Part shown: in pieces, positions 52,388 through 62,620 of the stretch
How positions within the stretch are numbered: the stretch's first letter is position 1
How the letters are laid out: each line of letters starts with the position of its first letter
DNA from: Schistocerca nitens
Lineage: Eukaryota; Arthropoda; Insecta; Orthoptera; Acrididae
Direction of reading: 5' to 3'
Assembly (NCBI RefSeq): GCF_023898315.1
Contig: NC_064616.1
Location: 704,473,389-704,537,388, forward strand
Length of the DNA: 64,000 nucleotides
Notes under the pieces: model-generated
What the model was told of the DNA's origin: nothing
The model's input: only the letters and a program-made list of their open reading frames with translations
Database searches by the model: none
Translations under genes and position numbers: made by a program

Positions 52388-53727
52388 CGAGGGCAGTTCA
52401 ATAAGTAATGCAACACATTTTTTTTCTGAAACAGGGGTTGTTTTATTCAGCATTGAAATACACCAGGTTATTCCCCAATCTTTTAGCTACACAACACTAT
52501 TTTTCAACGTAATCTCCATTCAATGCTACGGCCTTACGCCACCTTGAAATGAGGGCCTGTATGCCTGCACGGTGCCATTCCACTGGTCGATGTCGGAGCC
52601 AACGTCGTACTGCATCAATAACTTCTTCATCATCCGCGTAGTGCGTCCCACGGATTGCGTCCTTCATTGGGCCAAACATATGGCATTCCGACGGTGCGAG
52701 ATCGGGGCTGTAGGGTGCATGAGGAAGAACAGTCCACTGAAGTTTTGTGAGTTCCTCTCGGGTGCGAAGACTTGTGTGAGGTCTTGCGTTGTCATGAAGA
52801 AGGAGAAGTTCGTTCAGATTTTTGTGCCTACGAACACGCTGAAGTCGTTTCTTCAATTTCTGAAGAGTAGCACAATACACTTCAGAGTTGATCGTTTGAC
52901 CATGGGGAAGGACATCGAACAGAATAACCCCTTCAGCGTCCCAGAAGACTGTAACCATGACTTTACCGACTGAGGGTATGGCTTTAAACTTTTTCTTGGT
53001 AGGGGAGTGGGTGTGGCGCCACTCCATTGATTGCCGTTTTGTTTCAGGTTCGAAGTGATGAACCCATGTTTCATCGCCTGTAACAATCTTTGACAAGAAA
53101 TTGTCACCCTCAGCCACATGACGAGCAAGCAATTCCGCACAGATGGTTCTCCTTTGCTCTTTATGGTGTTCGGTTAGACAACGAGGGACCCAGCGGGAAC
53201 AAACCTTTCAATATCCCAACTGGTGAACAATTGTGACAGCACTACCAACAGAGATGTCAAGTTGAGCACTGAGTTGTTTGATGGTGATCCATCGATCATC
53301 TCGAACGAGTGTGTTCGCACGCTCCGCCATTGCAGGAGTCACAGCTGTGCACGGCCGGCCCGCACGCGGGAGATCAGACAGTCTTGCTTGACCTTGCGGC
53401 GATGATGACACACGCTTTGCCCAACGACTCACCGTGCTTTTGTCCACTGCCAGATCACCGTAGACATTCTGCAAGCGCCTATGAATATCTGAGATGCCCT
53501 GGTTTTCCGCCAAAAGAAACTCGATCACTGCCCGTTGTTTGCAACGCACATCCGTTACAGACGCCATTTTAACAGCTCCGTACAGCGCTGCCACCTGTCG
53601 GAAGTCAATGAAACTATACGAGACGAAGCGGGAATGTTTGAAAATATTCCACAAGAAATTTCCGGTTTTTTCAACCAAAATTGGCCGAGAAAAAAAATGT
53701 GTTGCATTACTTATTGAACTGCCCTCG
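52388..53727 (-). mobile_element. Mariner element with perfect 40-bp terminal inverted repeats
   Basis: Left repeat 52388-52427 starts cgagggcagttcaataagta; the right repeat 53688-53727 is its exact complement over 40 bases. TA flanks both sides (52386-52387, 53728-53729). 1340 bp long with a single transposase gene on the minus strand. Perfect ends indicate a relatively young insertion. Confidence 0.96.
52497..53567 (-). pseudogene. Mariner transposase with one premature stop
   Basis: The frame from MASVTDVRCKQRAVIEFLL (53567) to the stop at 52497 spans 357 codons, the normal mariner length, with one internal TGA at about 53205-53207, where an arginine codon (CGA) would be expected by family comparison. 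Helix-turn-helix: ISDIHRRLQNVYG and STVSRWAKR. Catalytic sites: VTGDETWVHHF, LLLHDNARPH and APYSPDLAPSECHMFGP. The last has glutamate where mariners normally have aspartate, giving DD34E spacing. No other break is seen. Confidence 0.93.
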
Positions 53728-55226
53728 TAAAAGGCCTACCACTGCCAATACACTGACCAGTAAAACACGGTCTAATACCTCGCGTGCTTAAGTTGTATAA
53801 TGCACTGGGAAACCATCAAGCTGAAACCACATACGTTGTCGAATGTCTGGGGCAACATTATGCTATAGTACTGGTAGTACCTGTTCCAAAAAGCTCGATA
53901 TTTGCGTCCATCCAGCACGCTGTCGATAAAATACAGACTAATGAGTTTGTTCCCCATGATGCCACACCATCCGTTAACCAACCAAGGACGTTGATGGTCA
54001 ACATGCCATAACCAGTGGGGATTGTCTACACCCCTGTAATACATGTAATACTGGTTAACGCTATCATGGTTGTCAACGTAGATTCATTGGAAAATAGTAC
54101 ATCAGCGAAGAACATGGGGATCGATTACATTTGCTGATGTGCCCATTCACAAAACTCTACCCGGTTATGAAAACTGGTGCCATGAAGTTCTTGATGCAGT
54201 GACACATGGCATGGATGACACATATGATGACCCAGTATTGTGACAATACTACCTATGGACATACAGGAATTGCAGTGTAATTGCTGGGCCCTTATCTGTG
54301 ACGTATGGTGTACTACCACTAATACAGCTATTCCATTAGCTTCTCCTGTAACATGTTTGCTTCGTTTCCTTTTGCCTGTCTGCACGCTGCCATCAGAGAT
54401 AAAATAACTTGTAAAATAACAAACAAGAGTGAGCTTTCTCTGGAAAACGCTCAGCATACAAGGCAACAGCGGCCTCAACATTCCTCCTACATTCTCCATA
54501 AACCAGGATCATTTCAATGTTTTCTACTGTGGTTGCCACATTCATCATCCGCTTGCACGTCTATTCTCCAAACGATAGGTAGGTGTTCAGGCAATAAACG
54601 TTGTGCAAATATTGCAATGTTTAGAGCCACTATCAGTTCTATGTCTGCACGATTCATGAGCTCCTGTCACAGTGTACTGACTGTTATGATACGTTATAGT
54701 TCGCTACGTGGCCACAGTAGCATGTCCGATAATCCCATGTTAGATATGCTGGAGTATCGCAACTTTGCGTATGGAGTTTCTGATTAGAAGTTATGAAATA
54801 CTGGCCTGTTTGATCCTCACAGCGTAATGGTAGGGTCCCATGTGTCATTGGATATTCAAAGGCCATTGAGTAGCATGTTGTAAATTACTATTGTGTACTC
54901 ATTTCTATTCCTACAATTACAGTATCGTCTGTGGGGAAACGAAGAAAATGCTTCAGACAAAATATGTCTCGATTTTTCCAAAGAATTGTAATTTGCAATT
55001 AAAAAATGGAAATCCCGATCGAAGATTTTAAAATTTCCCCCCGCCACCCACACACAGGGTGGGGTGGGAGGTCGAGTGCGGTATTGTTGGATGTATCCCT
55101 CTGAGACAAACAAATAGGAATTATAACTTTTCTTGGCCGAATATGTAGTTTTCGAGATATTTCAACGTCTTCAGTCTGTATATACAGAAACTTTTGGAAG
55201 TTTCGTCCATACCTATCTTCATTCAA

Positions 55227-55625
55227 TTATCTTGTTTTCTTAATAACGAGGAAGCTATACCATGTGTGATTGCAGCAATCTCTACATATCTTTAACAACT
55301 CATTGAAAGGTGTATCAGTTTCTACGTGTGTTTTGTAAATGTGGTTTAAATTCAAATTCTCTCGCTTGAAGACTATAAAGAGGTTTGCATTATCGCTCAC
55401 CAATTGTTTTGGGATTCTAGAATATGTCTGACTCAAATGAAATACATCAATACCCATATGACGACCAGAACAGAAATATCTGCGAATTTGATCCTGCTTT
55501 TCTACAGCAACATTGAGAAATAGGAACACTATCTTTGGCTTTACTTTGTCCAAAGGAAGGACATCACTGCTTTTACTGAATGTTTTGTATGTCACACCAC
55601 TGACACCTAGCAATATCTCCTGTAA
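55227..55625 (-). pseudogene. Polinton packaging ATPase, C-terminal part
   Basis: FtsK/HerA-type DNA-packaging ATPase. On the minus strand: KPKIVFLFLNVAVEKQDQIR (Walker B-like region with LN where two aspartates would be expected), then YFCSGRHMGIDVFHLSQTYS and IPKQLVSDNANLF, and the C-terminal NHTWYSFLVIKK to a stop at 55227. It continues upstream at 58480-58720 after removal of the Tc1 copy that split it. Confidence 0.83.
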
Positions 55626-55942
55626 TACACTACTGGAAGTGGAAAAAGGAACACATTGACACCGGTGTGTCAGACCCACCATACTTGCTCCGGACACTGC
55701 GAGAGGGCTGTACAAGCAATGATCACACGCACGGCACAGCGGACACACCAGGAACCGCGGTGTTGGCCGTCGAATGGCGCTAGCTGCGCAGCATTTGTGC
55801 ACCGCCGCCGTCAGTGTCAGCCAGTTTGCCGTGGCATACGGAGCTCCATTGCAGTCTTTAACACTGGTAGCATGCCGCGACAGCGTGGACGTGAACCGTA
55901 TGTGCAGTTGACGGACTTTGAGCGAGGGCGTATAGTGGGCAT

Positions 55943-56051
55943 TAGAGATGGGGGATCCGCTCCTGAACTGTTTTATAGAGTTGAATCTTTCAAAGGAGTG
56001 AACAATCAGTGATTCAGAAAAAAAGAACGGTGGCTCCAAACGTTTCCCACA

Positions 56052-56103
<52 letters not shown>

Positions 56104-57362
56104 GGAGCATATCAGCGGGGCCTCTGCTGGTCAGAGCACACTGCACGCCACACAACACAGCCAGCGCCGGCCTCTGCCCTGCTTCTGCCTTGGCTGCCTG
56201 CATTGTGCAGTGCCCCATTGGATTTTGTGTTTCACATATCCCGTGCCGTCTCTGTGCTTCCTCTGCCGCGTGCAGTGTCTGGCGATCGTTTCAGTTGCAC
56301 GTCCTGCCCTCTGGGCAGTTTATGCGAGCAACAGGACAGAGAGCCTCCTAGCGGAGAACATAAGAACTACTTGCAACAACCTGCTCGCAAGAGAGCGGAC
56401 GATTTGTCTCGGAGCGGGTGACTGGTGGCCGCTCACCGCTCCCCCCACCCTCGGAACTCGCCCGCTCAACACTCACCCCACCGTTCTCGACTCTAGCCAG
56501 AGCGTTGAGCAAAGCAACTCAGGTGTCACTCTGGTCTCTGCGGTCTTAGCTCACGCAGCAATACAGCTCGCGGCTCGACCAGCTTGACTCAGCGCCTCTG
56601 CATCGGAGTTCGTCTATACTGGATATTGTTCTTCGTACTAATACCGATGTGTATATTACATAATTATGTTATGTATACATCATTTGTTTTTATTTTATTT
56701 TTATTTGTTTAAACTGATCAGATGAGGTTCCTGACGACTCCTCTTACTATAGGATTTTTTATTATGGACACTCGAATTTACACTTTAATTACGAGCGAAC
56801 CAATAAACGTATCGCAAAATGTGATACACCAATATTTTCCTTGTTTTATTCTGCATAAGGCTATATGCAGCACTTTGGTCTTACAGTCAAATTTATATTT
56901 TTTTTCTAATTGTAGTACGGATTTTGCGATTTTGGGCGTCTTAGTAAGGAAATGTTCACTTTAAAAATATATGGCTTGGGATGTATTTGTACGAGGTTAA
57001 TGAAATTTTAATACATTATAGCCAAATACATTCTTAATGTAAATCTCAAGTTAAAAAATTTTCCGATCACCCAAAAAACCACGATAGTGCAAAATAAATC
57101 GATAATCAAAAACTTTGTCATATCGTGGAAATTTCAATAAACAATACAAAATTCTTACTCATTATCTGTGTTACTTCAAAATAGGATCAAATAAGATCAA
57201 AATACAGGTATAGTACTGGAATAAACCAAGTTTAAAGGGCAATGTGCCTTCCATTTATTTACTATTGTGAATGAGTAGTGAGTCATGAAAAAGACCTAGT
57301 TCATTTCAGGGAGTGAACAGTTCGGATCCAATCTCTGAAAAGAACAGTTTTGCCCATCTCTA
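55943..57362. mobile_element. hAT-type element inside Tc1 copy 2
   Basis: Ends tagagatggg and cccatctcta are inverted, flanked by the perfect 8-bp duplication gtgggcat (55935-55942, 57363-57370), typical of hAT. It contains a (GA)n tract (about 56057-56101) and no transposase; the 192-codon frame through the GA tract is low-complexity. Different end sequence from the other hAT families in this window. Confidence 0.9.
56057..56101 (+). repeat. (GA)n microsatellite
   Basis: About 22 uninterrupted GA dinucleotides in the hAT element. It gives rise to spurious RE/ER-repeat frames. Confidence 0.97.
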
Positions 57363-58479
57363 GTGGGCATGCGGGAGGCCGGGTGGACGTACCGCCGAAT
57401 TGCTCAACACGTGGGGCGTGAGGTCTCCACAGTACATCGATGTTGTCGCCAGTGGTCGGCGGAAGGTGCACGTGCCCGTCGACCTGGGACCGGACCGCAG
57501 CGACGCACGGATGCACGCCAAGACCGTAGGATCCTACGCAGTGCCGTAGGGGACCGCACCGCCACTTCCCAGCAAATTAGGGACACTGTTGCTCCTGGGG
57601 TATCGGCGAGGACCATTCGCAACCGTCTCCATGAAGCTGGGCTACGGTCCCGCACACCGTTAGGCCGTCTTCCGCTCACGCCCCAACATCGTGCAGCCTG
57701 CCTCCAGTGGTGTCGCGACAGGCGTGAATGGAGGGACGAATGGAGACGTGTCGTCTTCAGCGATGAGAGTCGCTTCTGCCTTGGTGCCAATGATGGTCGT
57801 ATGCGTGTTTGGCGCCGTGCAGGTGAGCGCCACAATCAGGACTGCATACGACCAAGGCACACAGGGTCAACACCCGGCATCATGGTGTGGGGAGCGATCT
57901 CCTACACTGGCCGTACACCACTGGTGATCGTCGAGGGGACACTGAATAGTGCACGGTACACCCAAACCGTCATCGAACCCATCGTTCTACCATTCCTAGA
58001 CCGGCAAGGGAACTTGCTGTTCCAACAGGACAATGCACGTCCGCATGTATCCCGTGCCACCCAACGTGCTCTAGAAGGTGTAAGTCAACTACCCTGGCCA
58101 GCAAGATCTCCGGATCTGTCCCCCATTGAGCATGTTTGGGACTGGATGAAGCGCCGTCTCACGCGGTCTGCACGTCCAGCACAAACGCTGGTCCAACTGA
58201 GGCGCCAGGTGGAAATGGCATGGCAAACCGTTCCACAGGACTACATCCAGCATCTCTACGATCGTCTCCATGGGAGAATAGCAGCCTGCATTGCTGCGAA
58301 AGGTGGATATACACTGTACTAGTGCCGACATTGTGCGTGCTCTGTTGCCTGTGTCTATGTGCCTGTGGTTCTGTCAGTGTGATCATGTGATGTATCTGAC
58401 CCCAGGAATGTGTCAATAAAGTTTCCCCTTCCTGGGACAATGAATTCACGGTGTTCCTATTTCAATTTCCAGGAGTGTA

Positions 58480-58720
58480 GTTGGTAATTAGTTTGAAACA
58501 GCATTTTTGAAAATACATATATGTGCTCAAAAAAGGCTCCATGTGGCTGTCTTAACAGTGACATGAGAACATTTCTCTTGCTGCAGTTGGATGGAGCCAC
58601 AATTATCAGTCATATATTATCGGAGAGAAGTGTGCCATCCATCTTCTTCTTCTGGTCATCTACACAATCACTAGACCAGTCACGTACAACAGTGACCTTG
58701 TGACAAGGATGCTTTGCCAA
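58480..58720 (-). pseudogene. Polinton packaging ATPase, N-terminal part with decayed Walker A
   Basis: Minus strand near 58600-58561 reads VAPSNCSKRNVLMSLL, the position of the Polinton ATPase P-loop (normally GPSNxGKT), with the second glycine and the threonine replaced. It is followed by a VFSKMLFQTNYQ block like the segment after the P-loop in the family. Joined in order to 55227-55625 across Tc1 copy 2. Confidence 0.75.
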
Positions 58721-59541
58721 CACTGCAGACACCTACTACATCATGTATTGACATTCAATGGACTTTTATAGAAAATAGCACTTATAATAATATGTGTAGC
58801 CACTATAGCGCAATCAGTAACTAGCACCTCACGAACTGAGCTACAATGGCTACACATCAGTACATTATAATGAGAGGAGTATACAGTAAGAAAAATGAAA
58901 GGTATACAATAGTACATTAGTTCTTTATTTACACTGAAATGCAGTGATACATAGGTTGCAGTACATCAGCAAAATCCGCTACTTCATTTTTCACAGCAGC
59001 TCAGCATTTTCCGAGTAAGTTGCATGCACTAAATTCTGCTGGTATGTCCATCAAACTGATTGGAGAATCACAAAACTCAGGCATTTTATCCATAGATTTG
59101 GTGTGGATGGATTCCATGCCTATTGCAGCAATAGTCGCTGATGTTGGCACTGCATTCATACATGAACTGAAATACTGCTCTAAATCATTCACACATATAC
59201 TATACAGATGAAGATAGTTCACAAAATCATTGTATACAGCTTGAGTACATAGTAGCTAGCGGGCCAGTGTCACAAGAGATAGCACTATTCTTAGCCCAAA
59301 TAAGTTCTTAACAGAAGAGTGCTGTACATAAATGGATAGGTGTCCATATTTCACTCAGTGCAGTGTCATGATATACTTATGTGACAGATAGCGTCAGATC
59401 AGCACAGTAATTGTCCTGGGGGAGAATGAGATGGTTTATACTCTGTAATCATCTGAGCATTGACACACTTTATCCCATTCCAACTGAGAAAAACCCCACT
59501 TTAAAACAGTTCATCACGTTCTCTATCCCTATCACCACACA
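58721..59541 (-). other. Polinton interior, unassigned, with a 73-codon frame
   Basis: Minus-strand frame 59222-59001 (MNYLHLYSICVNDLEQYFSS...) is followed by aataaa on the same strand (about 58923-58930). It may be the tail of another Polinton gene, but I do not recognise it. Confidence 0.35.
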
Positions 59542-59829
59542 CTAATCGCCATCTGCTATGCATATATTCAGATGTTTTGACTCACTAGCTGTTAAATTAT
59601 ATGTTAAAGTGAATAACAGTACTGCACTGGGAGCAACTGGTGTCTTCTCACCCATTGCATCCACACTCTGTCTTTGCAGTGTCATTGGAATGTTCCGTGG
59701 CTCAGTGGATGGTGTGTATGTTGAAGTCCAGCACTGACATGCACGATGCTGTTTGGAACCACCAGTGCACTTCTGTGAGTCATGGACAGGTATATCTATG
59801 CTCTGCTGTTGGGTTTCTTCTTCACACAA
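59542..59829 (-). other. 95-codon frame in the Polinton, unrecognised
   Basis: Minus-strand frame MCEEETQQQSIDIPVHDSQK... without recognised domain. Its position upstream of the ATPase suggests a structural or accessory Polinton gene. Composition is ordinary; no membrane segment or zinc motif is evident. Confidence 0.35.
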
Positions 59830-60618
59830 ATCGATGAGCTACAAAGACAATAGCAGATCCTTGTCCTACTCCAAGCAGTCCCACTGCAGGATCCCATATG
59901 CTGGAGGCTTTTGTCACTGCTGCAGGTCTTGTCAAGCTGGTCTGTTGGGCTGTTGCAAGTCTCAACAAGCTGGAGGGCACTGCCGCTGCATGTCCTAGTT
60001 GTCCTGCTCAACAGATAATCAGAAGAGCTGTTACATCCAATAATAATAGTAATGGCAACTACAGGCAGACATGTAATATTATTTATCATGTGTATATATC
60101 CTTTTGCTTCTTTCTATTCTGCTGGGAGACTCTGGATGATCTCAGCTACTACTGTCGATGGTTCACATTCCTTCTACTGACTGACTGCAACTGAGACCTG
60201 AGAGATATCACACCCACCTTACATCCCCGATGTTACAATCATGTGACTGGATGCTGTGGTGCTCAATCATGTTTCCTCTGGTGGTAGTATTGCGAATTAA
60301 GACAGCCAGTTTGGTTCTATGGAAGAGGATGCAATCACCTCTTATGCTGTGGAAGAGGCCAATTGACTACCCATTTCAAAAACGGCAGACAGTTCCAGCG
60401 CACACAACCATCTGTGTCACTAGGGGGAACACATCTTCAAGCCATCCTGCTGCATCACCATTATTTACATAAAAGTATTCTTCTTAAGCTCCTTCATTAT
60501 CATTTCTTTCCAGTACTCATTGGGAAGCTACAGACAAAGTCTTCAGCTGCATGCTTACAGGCAATGCAGTTATTAAGGTCCTCTCTGTTCAACTGCAGCA
60601 TCTAATCAACTGAACACA
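59830..60618. other. Unassigned Polinton interior
   Basis: Short frames only; neither integrase nor cysteine protease motifs could be found here on either strand. Confidence 0.35.
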
Positions 60619-61004
60619 TAGTGCACACACAGCTGCTTCCACTGAGCTTTTGCCGCCAATTCCCAAAGTGGGAGCTTTGGGAAGTGAGGCTGGCGGTGGT
60701 ATTGTGAACTACACCACACAAGAATATTCTTCCAACAAGATAACACCTATACATCCCAAAAAACTGAAATGAAGGCGAGTCCTTCCACACCAAAAGCTCA
60801 GCACACAGTGAGAATTTCCTACCACCAATTACTAGGTGGGGGGGATAGGGGGCGAGAGGAGTGGTAAATTTTCCCAGGGTAGTGACATCATCCAGTGATG
60901 TCATGTGTGGTGTTGCCACATCTGCAGATACCATCTTGGATCTGCCATATTGAATAAATTTGGCAATAATGCAGGCTGCCCCGTACTGTCTTTGCTCCAC
61001 TACT
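60619..61004 (-). repeat. Polinton right terminal inverted repeat
   Basis: Complement of the left repeat, without the SINE. It shares the agtagtgg terminus, gcaaagacagta, gatccaagatgg, gtggaaggac and taggtgttatcttgttggaag blocks, with moderate divergence that indicates great age. Confidence 0.9.
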
Positions 61005-61429
61005 GATGTTCAGCATACATTCAGTAGGTCATCAGTAGATGGGGTAAAAATTATAATAACTCAGAAATGGAATGGGACCTATGCAGCAAGGTATTATATC
61101 GATTAAACGTCACGCCTTTAAGAGGAATCAGGTACTGAATTTGGAGAAAACTGTACCAACTTCAGGACACTGTGTTAACCCTGCCCAAGCTCAGGATTGC
61201 AAACATGGTGCTCCGATGATTATTTTATTTATTTAGCTCTAAAACTACAGAAAATTAAAAAGGTCATTCACTAGATGCTGTTTGCATTTTGCAGAAAAGC
61301 TTCCTGAGTGACCACGCAGTAAACATTGCGTGTAGATGACACTTATCGTTCTTTTGGTGTATAGAAGGAAACAGAAGAGCAATAAATTCTAGTCGAATTA
61401 AATCAGGTGATGCACAGGGTGCTTTGGAT
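61005..61429. other. Unassigned interval
   Basis: No recognised repeat or domain. Confidence 0.3.
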
Positions 61430-61600
61430 TTTAGGCAGCAAAATATATGATGGTGTCAGAAGTGAAGAGGATATAATATGTACGGTGGCAAAAGAAAGAA
61501 CAACTTTTCTTAAAAGGTAAACTGCTAATATTAAAGATAAATTTGAGCAGTAGTTAGTCTTTACTGAGAGTTTTTTCGGCCTTCCTGCTGTTATTTAATG
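61430..61600 (+). pseudogene. RTE-like LINE fragment
   Basis: gaagaggatataatatg, then acaacttttcttaaaaggtaaactgctaa aligns with the post-RT part of the RTE-like LINE at about 33875-33990 (gagaggatataaaatg, gcgtttctgaagaagag). Strongly decayed. Confidence 0.6.
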
Positions 61601-62618
61601 GTGTAAGTGTAGTCAGTACTCATAAACATTATCCCTTGATAAGCATTACCCATGATCAGAGTCAGAGAAATGGGAAAAAGTACTCGCTGAGGTGTTTTTT
61701 ACTCTTTTTAGACAGCTGGCCACACCACGCATCTGAAATCTGAAGAGCCAACTGTCTCGCGCTGGATTGGACAGTTTTACTGTCTATTAACACAGCATAA
61801 CATGCAAGACGACGAAGTGCTACCAACATATTGTCTATAGACGTGAATTCGAAGACCTATCTGAACATTGTCAGGTTGTTTTAGATAATGAAATAGACTA
61901 TACTGCTGCTGATTTATTTATCTCTTATGTTTATCTACACCGTTCAGTAAACTAACGAAAAGACGATATTCAGTATGCACAGTAGTAATACAAATTAATT
62001 ACATTTTACAACGATAACGTTACAAAACAAGTCTTTTGCTTTATGAAATAAAATACCCCAAACTATCGCGAATTAGCAGGATAATGCTCACATTAGGCTC
62101 CGAAACGGTCTGTCTCTACTTTGAGTCAACATTCCTGTTGGAGTAGTGTTACTGGATTTCCATGAAAATATACAAACGTAGCAGTGGGGGTAGATACATA
62201 CCAACATCCAGCTAACAAATTTTTCAGTGCTACAAATAGGCCTTCAACTAGTTTTTCACCTTTATATCCAAGGGCTACATACAACTACAAAACTTGTGAG
62301 ACAAAAGTTGTCTTTGGATTTCTTTACTGAATGTAGTTGTGCCTGCTAGTGGCTCTTTCACAGAAGAAGTAAAAATCTTGTCTCCAGCGAGATTAGAACC
62401 GAAAACCAACAGACTCTTTGGGCTCAGTGGCGAACTCTTTACCACTATGCTAGCATACAGATGCGTCTAACAGCGCTCCTTTGCTGTCCCATTCATGGCC
62501 AAGACGGAGAATTCGGACTATAAAAGTATGCTACAGTTTTTATTGGCACGAGTTTCCTGGACTCAAAACCATGAATTTTCTACCTCTATTTCATTCCTTA
62601 AGCGAGAATAATTCAATA
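61601..62618. other. Unassigned interval with a possible tRNA-like relic
   Basis: Mostly nothing recognisable. At about 62395-62460 the minus strand has gctagcatagtggtaaagag and ggttctaatctc, reminiscent of A- and B-boxes, perhaps a SINE relic. Confidence 0.35.
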
Positions 62619-62620
62619 TA

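Larger units (their letters stand above)
51469..55178 (-). mobile_element. Second DD41D-related mariner-superfamily element, heavily nested
   Basis: The ends contain aactgaagacattgaaata (left, about 51486) and the complement tatttcaacgtcttcagt (right, about 55159), followed inwards by a second conserved match ctcgtaaactaca / tgtagttttcgag. A minus-strand fragment at 53772-54044 (HVDHQRPWLVNGWCGIMGN) matches the WCGIMG region of the 8.8-kb element. A SINE (51999-52188) and a complete mariner (52388-53727) have inserted in it. Exact termini are uncertain by a few bases. Confidence 0.7.
55872..58322 (+). pseudogene. Tc1-like transposase, intact catalytic residues but split by hAT
   Basis: Same 340-residue protein as copies 1 and 3. 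The first 23 codons (MPRQRGREPYVQLTDFERGR, then IVG) precede the hAT at 55943; the rest runs open from 57363 to 58322. The catalytic D155 (SDESRF), D244 (QQDNARPH, codon 58029-58031) and E277 (codon 58128-58130) are all present. Removing the hAT and one duplication copy would leave an open frame, so the hAT is the inactivating event. Confidence 0.93.
55628..58477 (+). mobile_element. Tc1-like element of the DD32E type, copy 2, carrying a hAT
   Basis: Ends cactactggaagtggaaa (left) and ccaggagtg (right, 58477), flanked by TA. Net of the hAT and its duplication it is 1422 bp, like copy 1. It sits within the Polinton ATPase gene. Confidence 0.94.
42929..61004. mobile_element. Decayed Maverick/Polinton element, 18 kb
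   Basis: Long inverted terminal repeats (left 42929 to about 43540, right about 60619-61004) begin with agtagtgg and are flanked by a near-perfect 6-bp duplication, gaagtt (42923-42928) and gatgtt (61005-61010). The AG start and 6-bp duplication fit Polintons. The interior keeps relics of protein-primed DNA polymerase B (plus strand) and of major capsid, minor capsid and packaging ATPase (all minus strand). Integrase and protease were not found. At least eight other mobile elements are nested inside. Confidence 0.9.

Noticed and set aside
56009..56587. 192-codon frame with an RERERE repeat
   Set aside because: It reads through a GA microsatellite in a non-autonomous hAT and has no domain. 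Low-complexity artefact.
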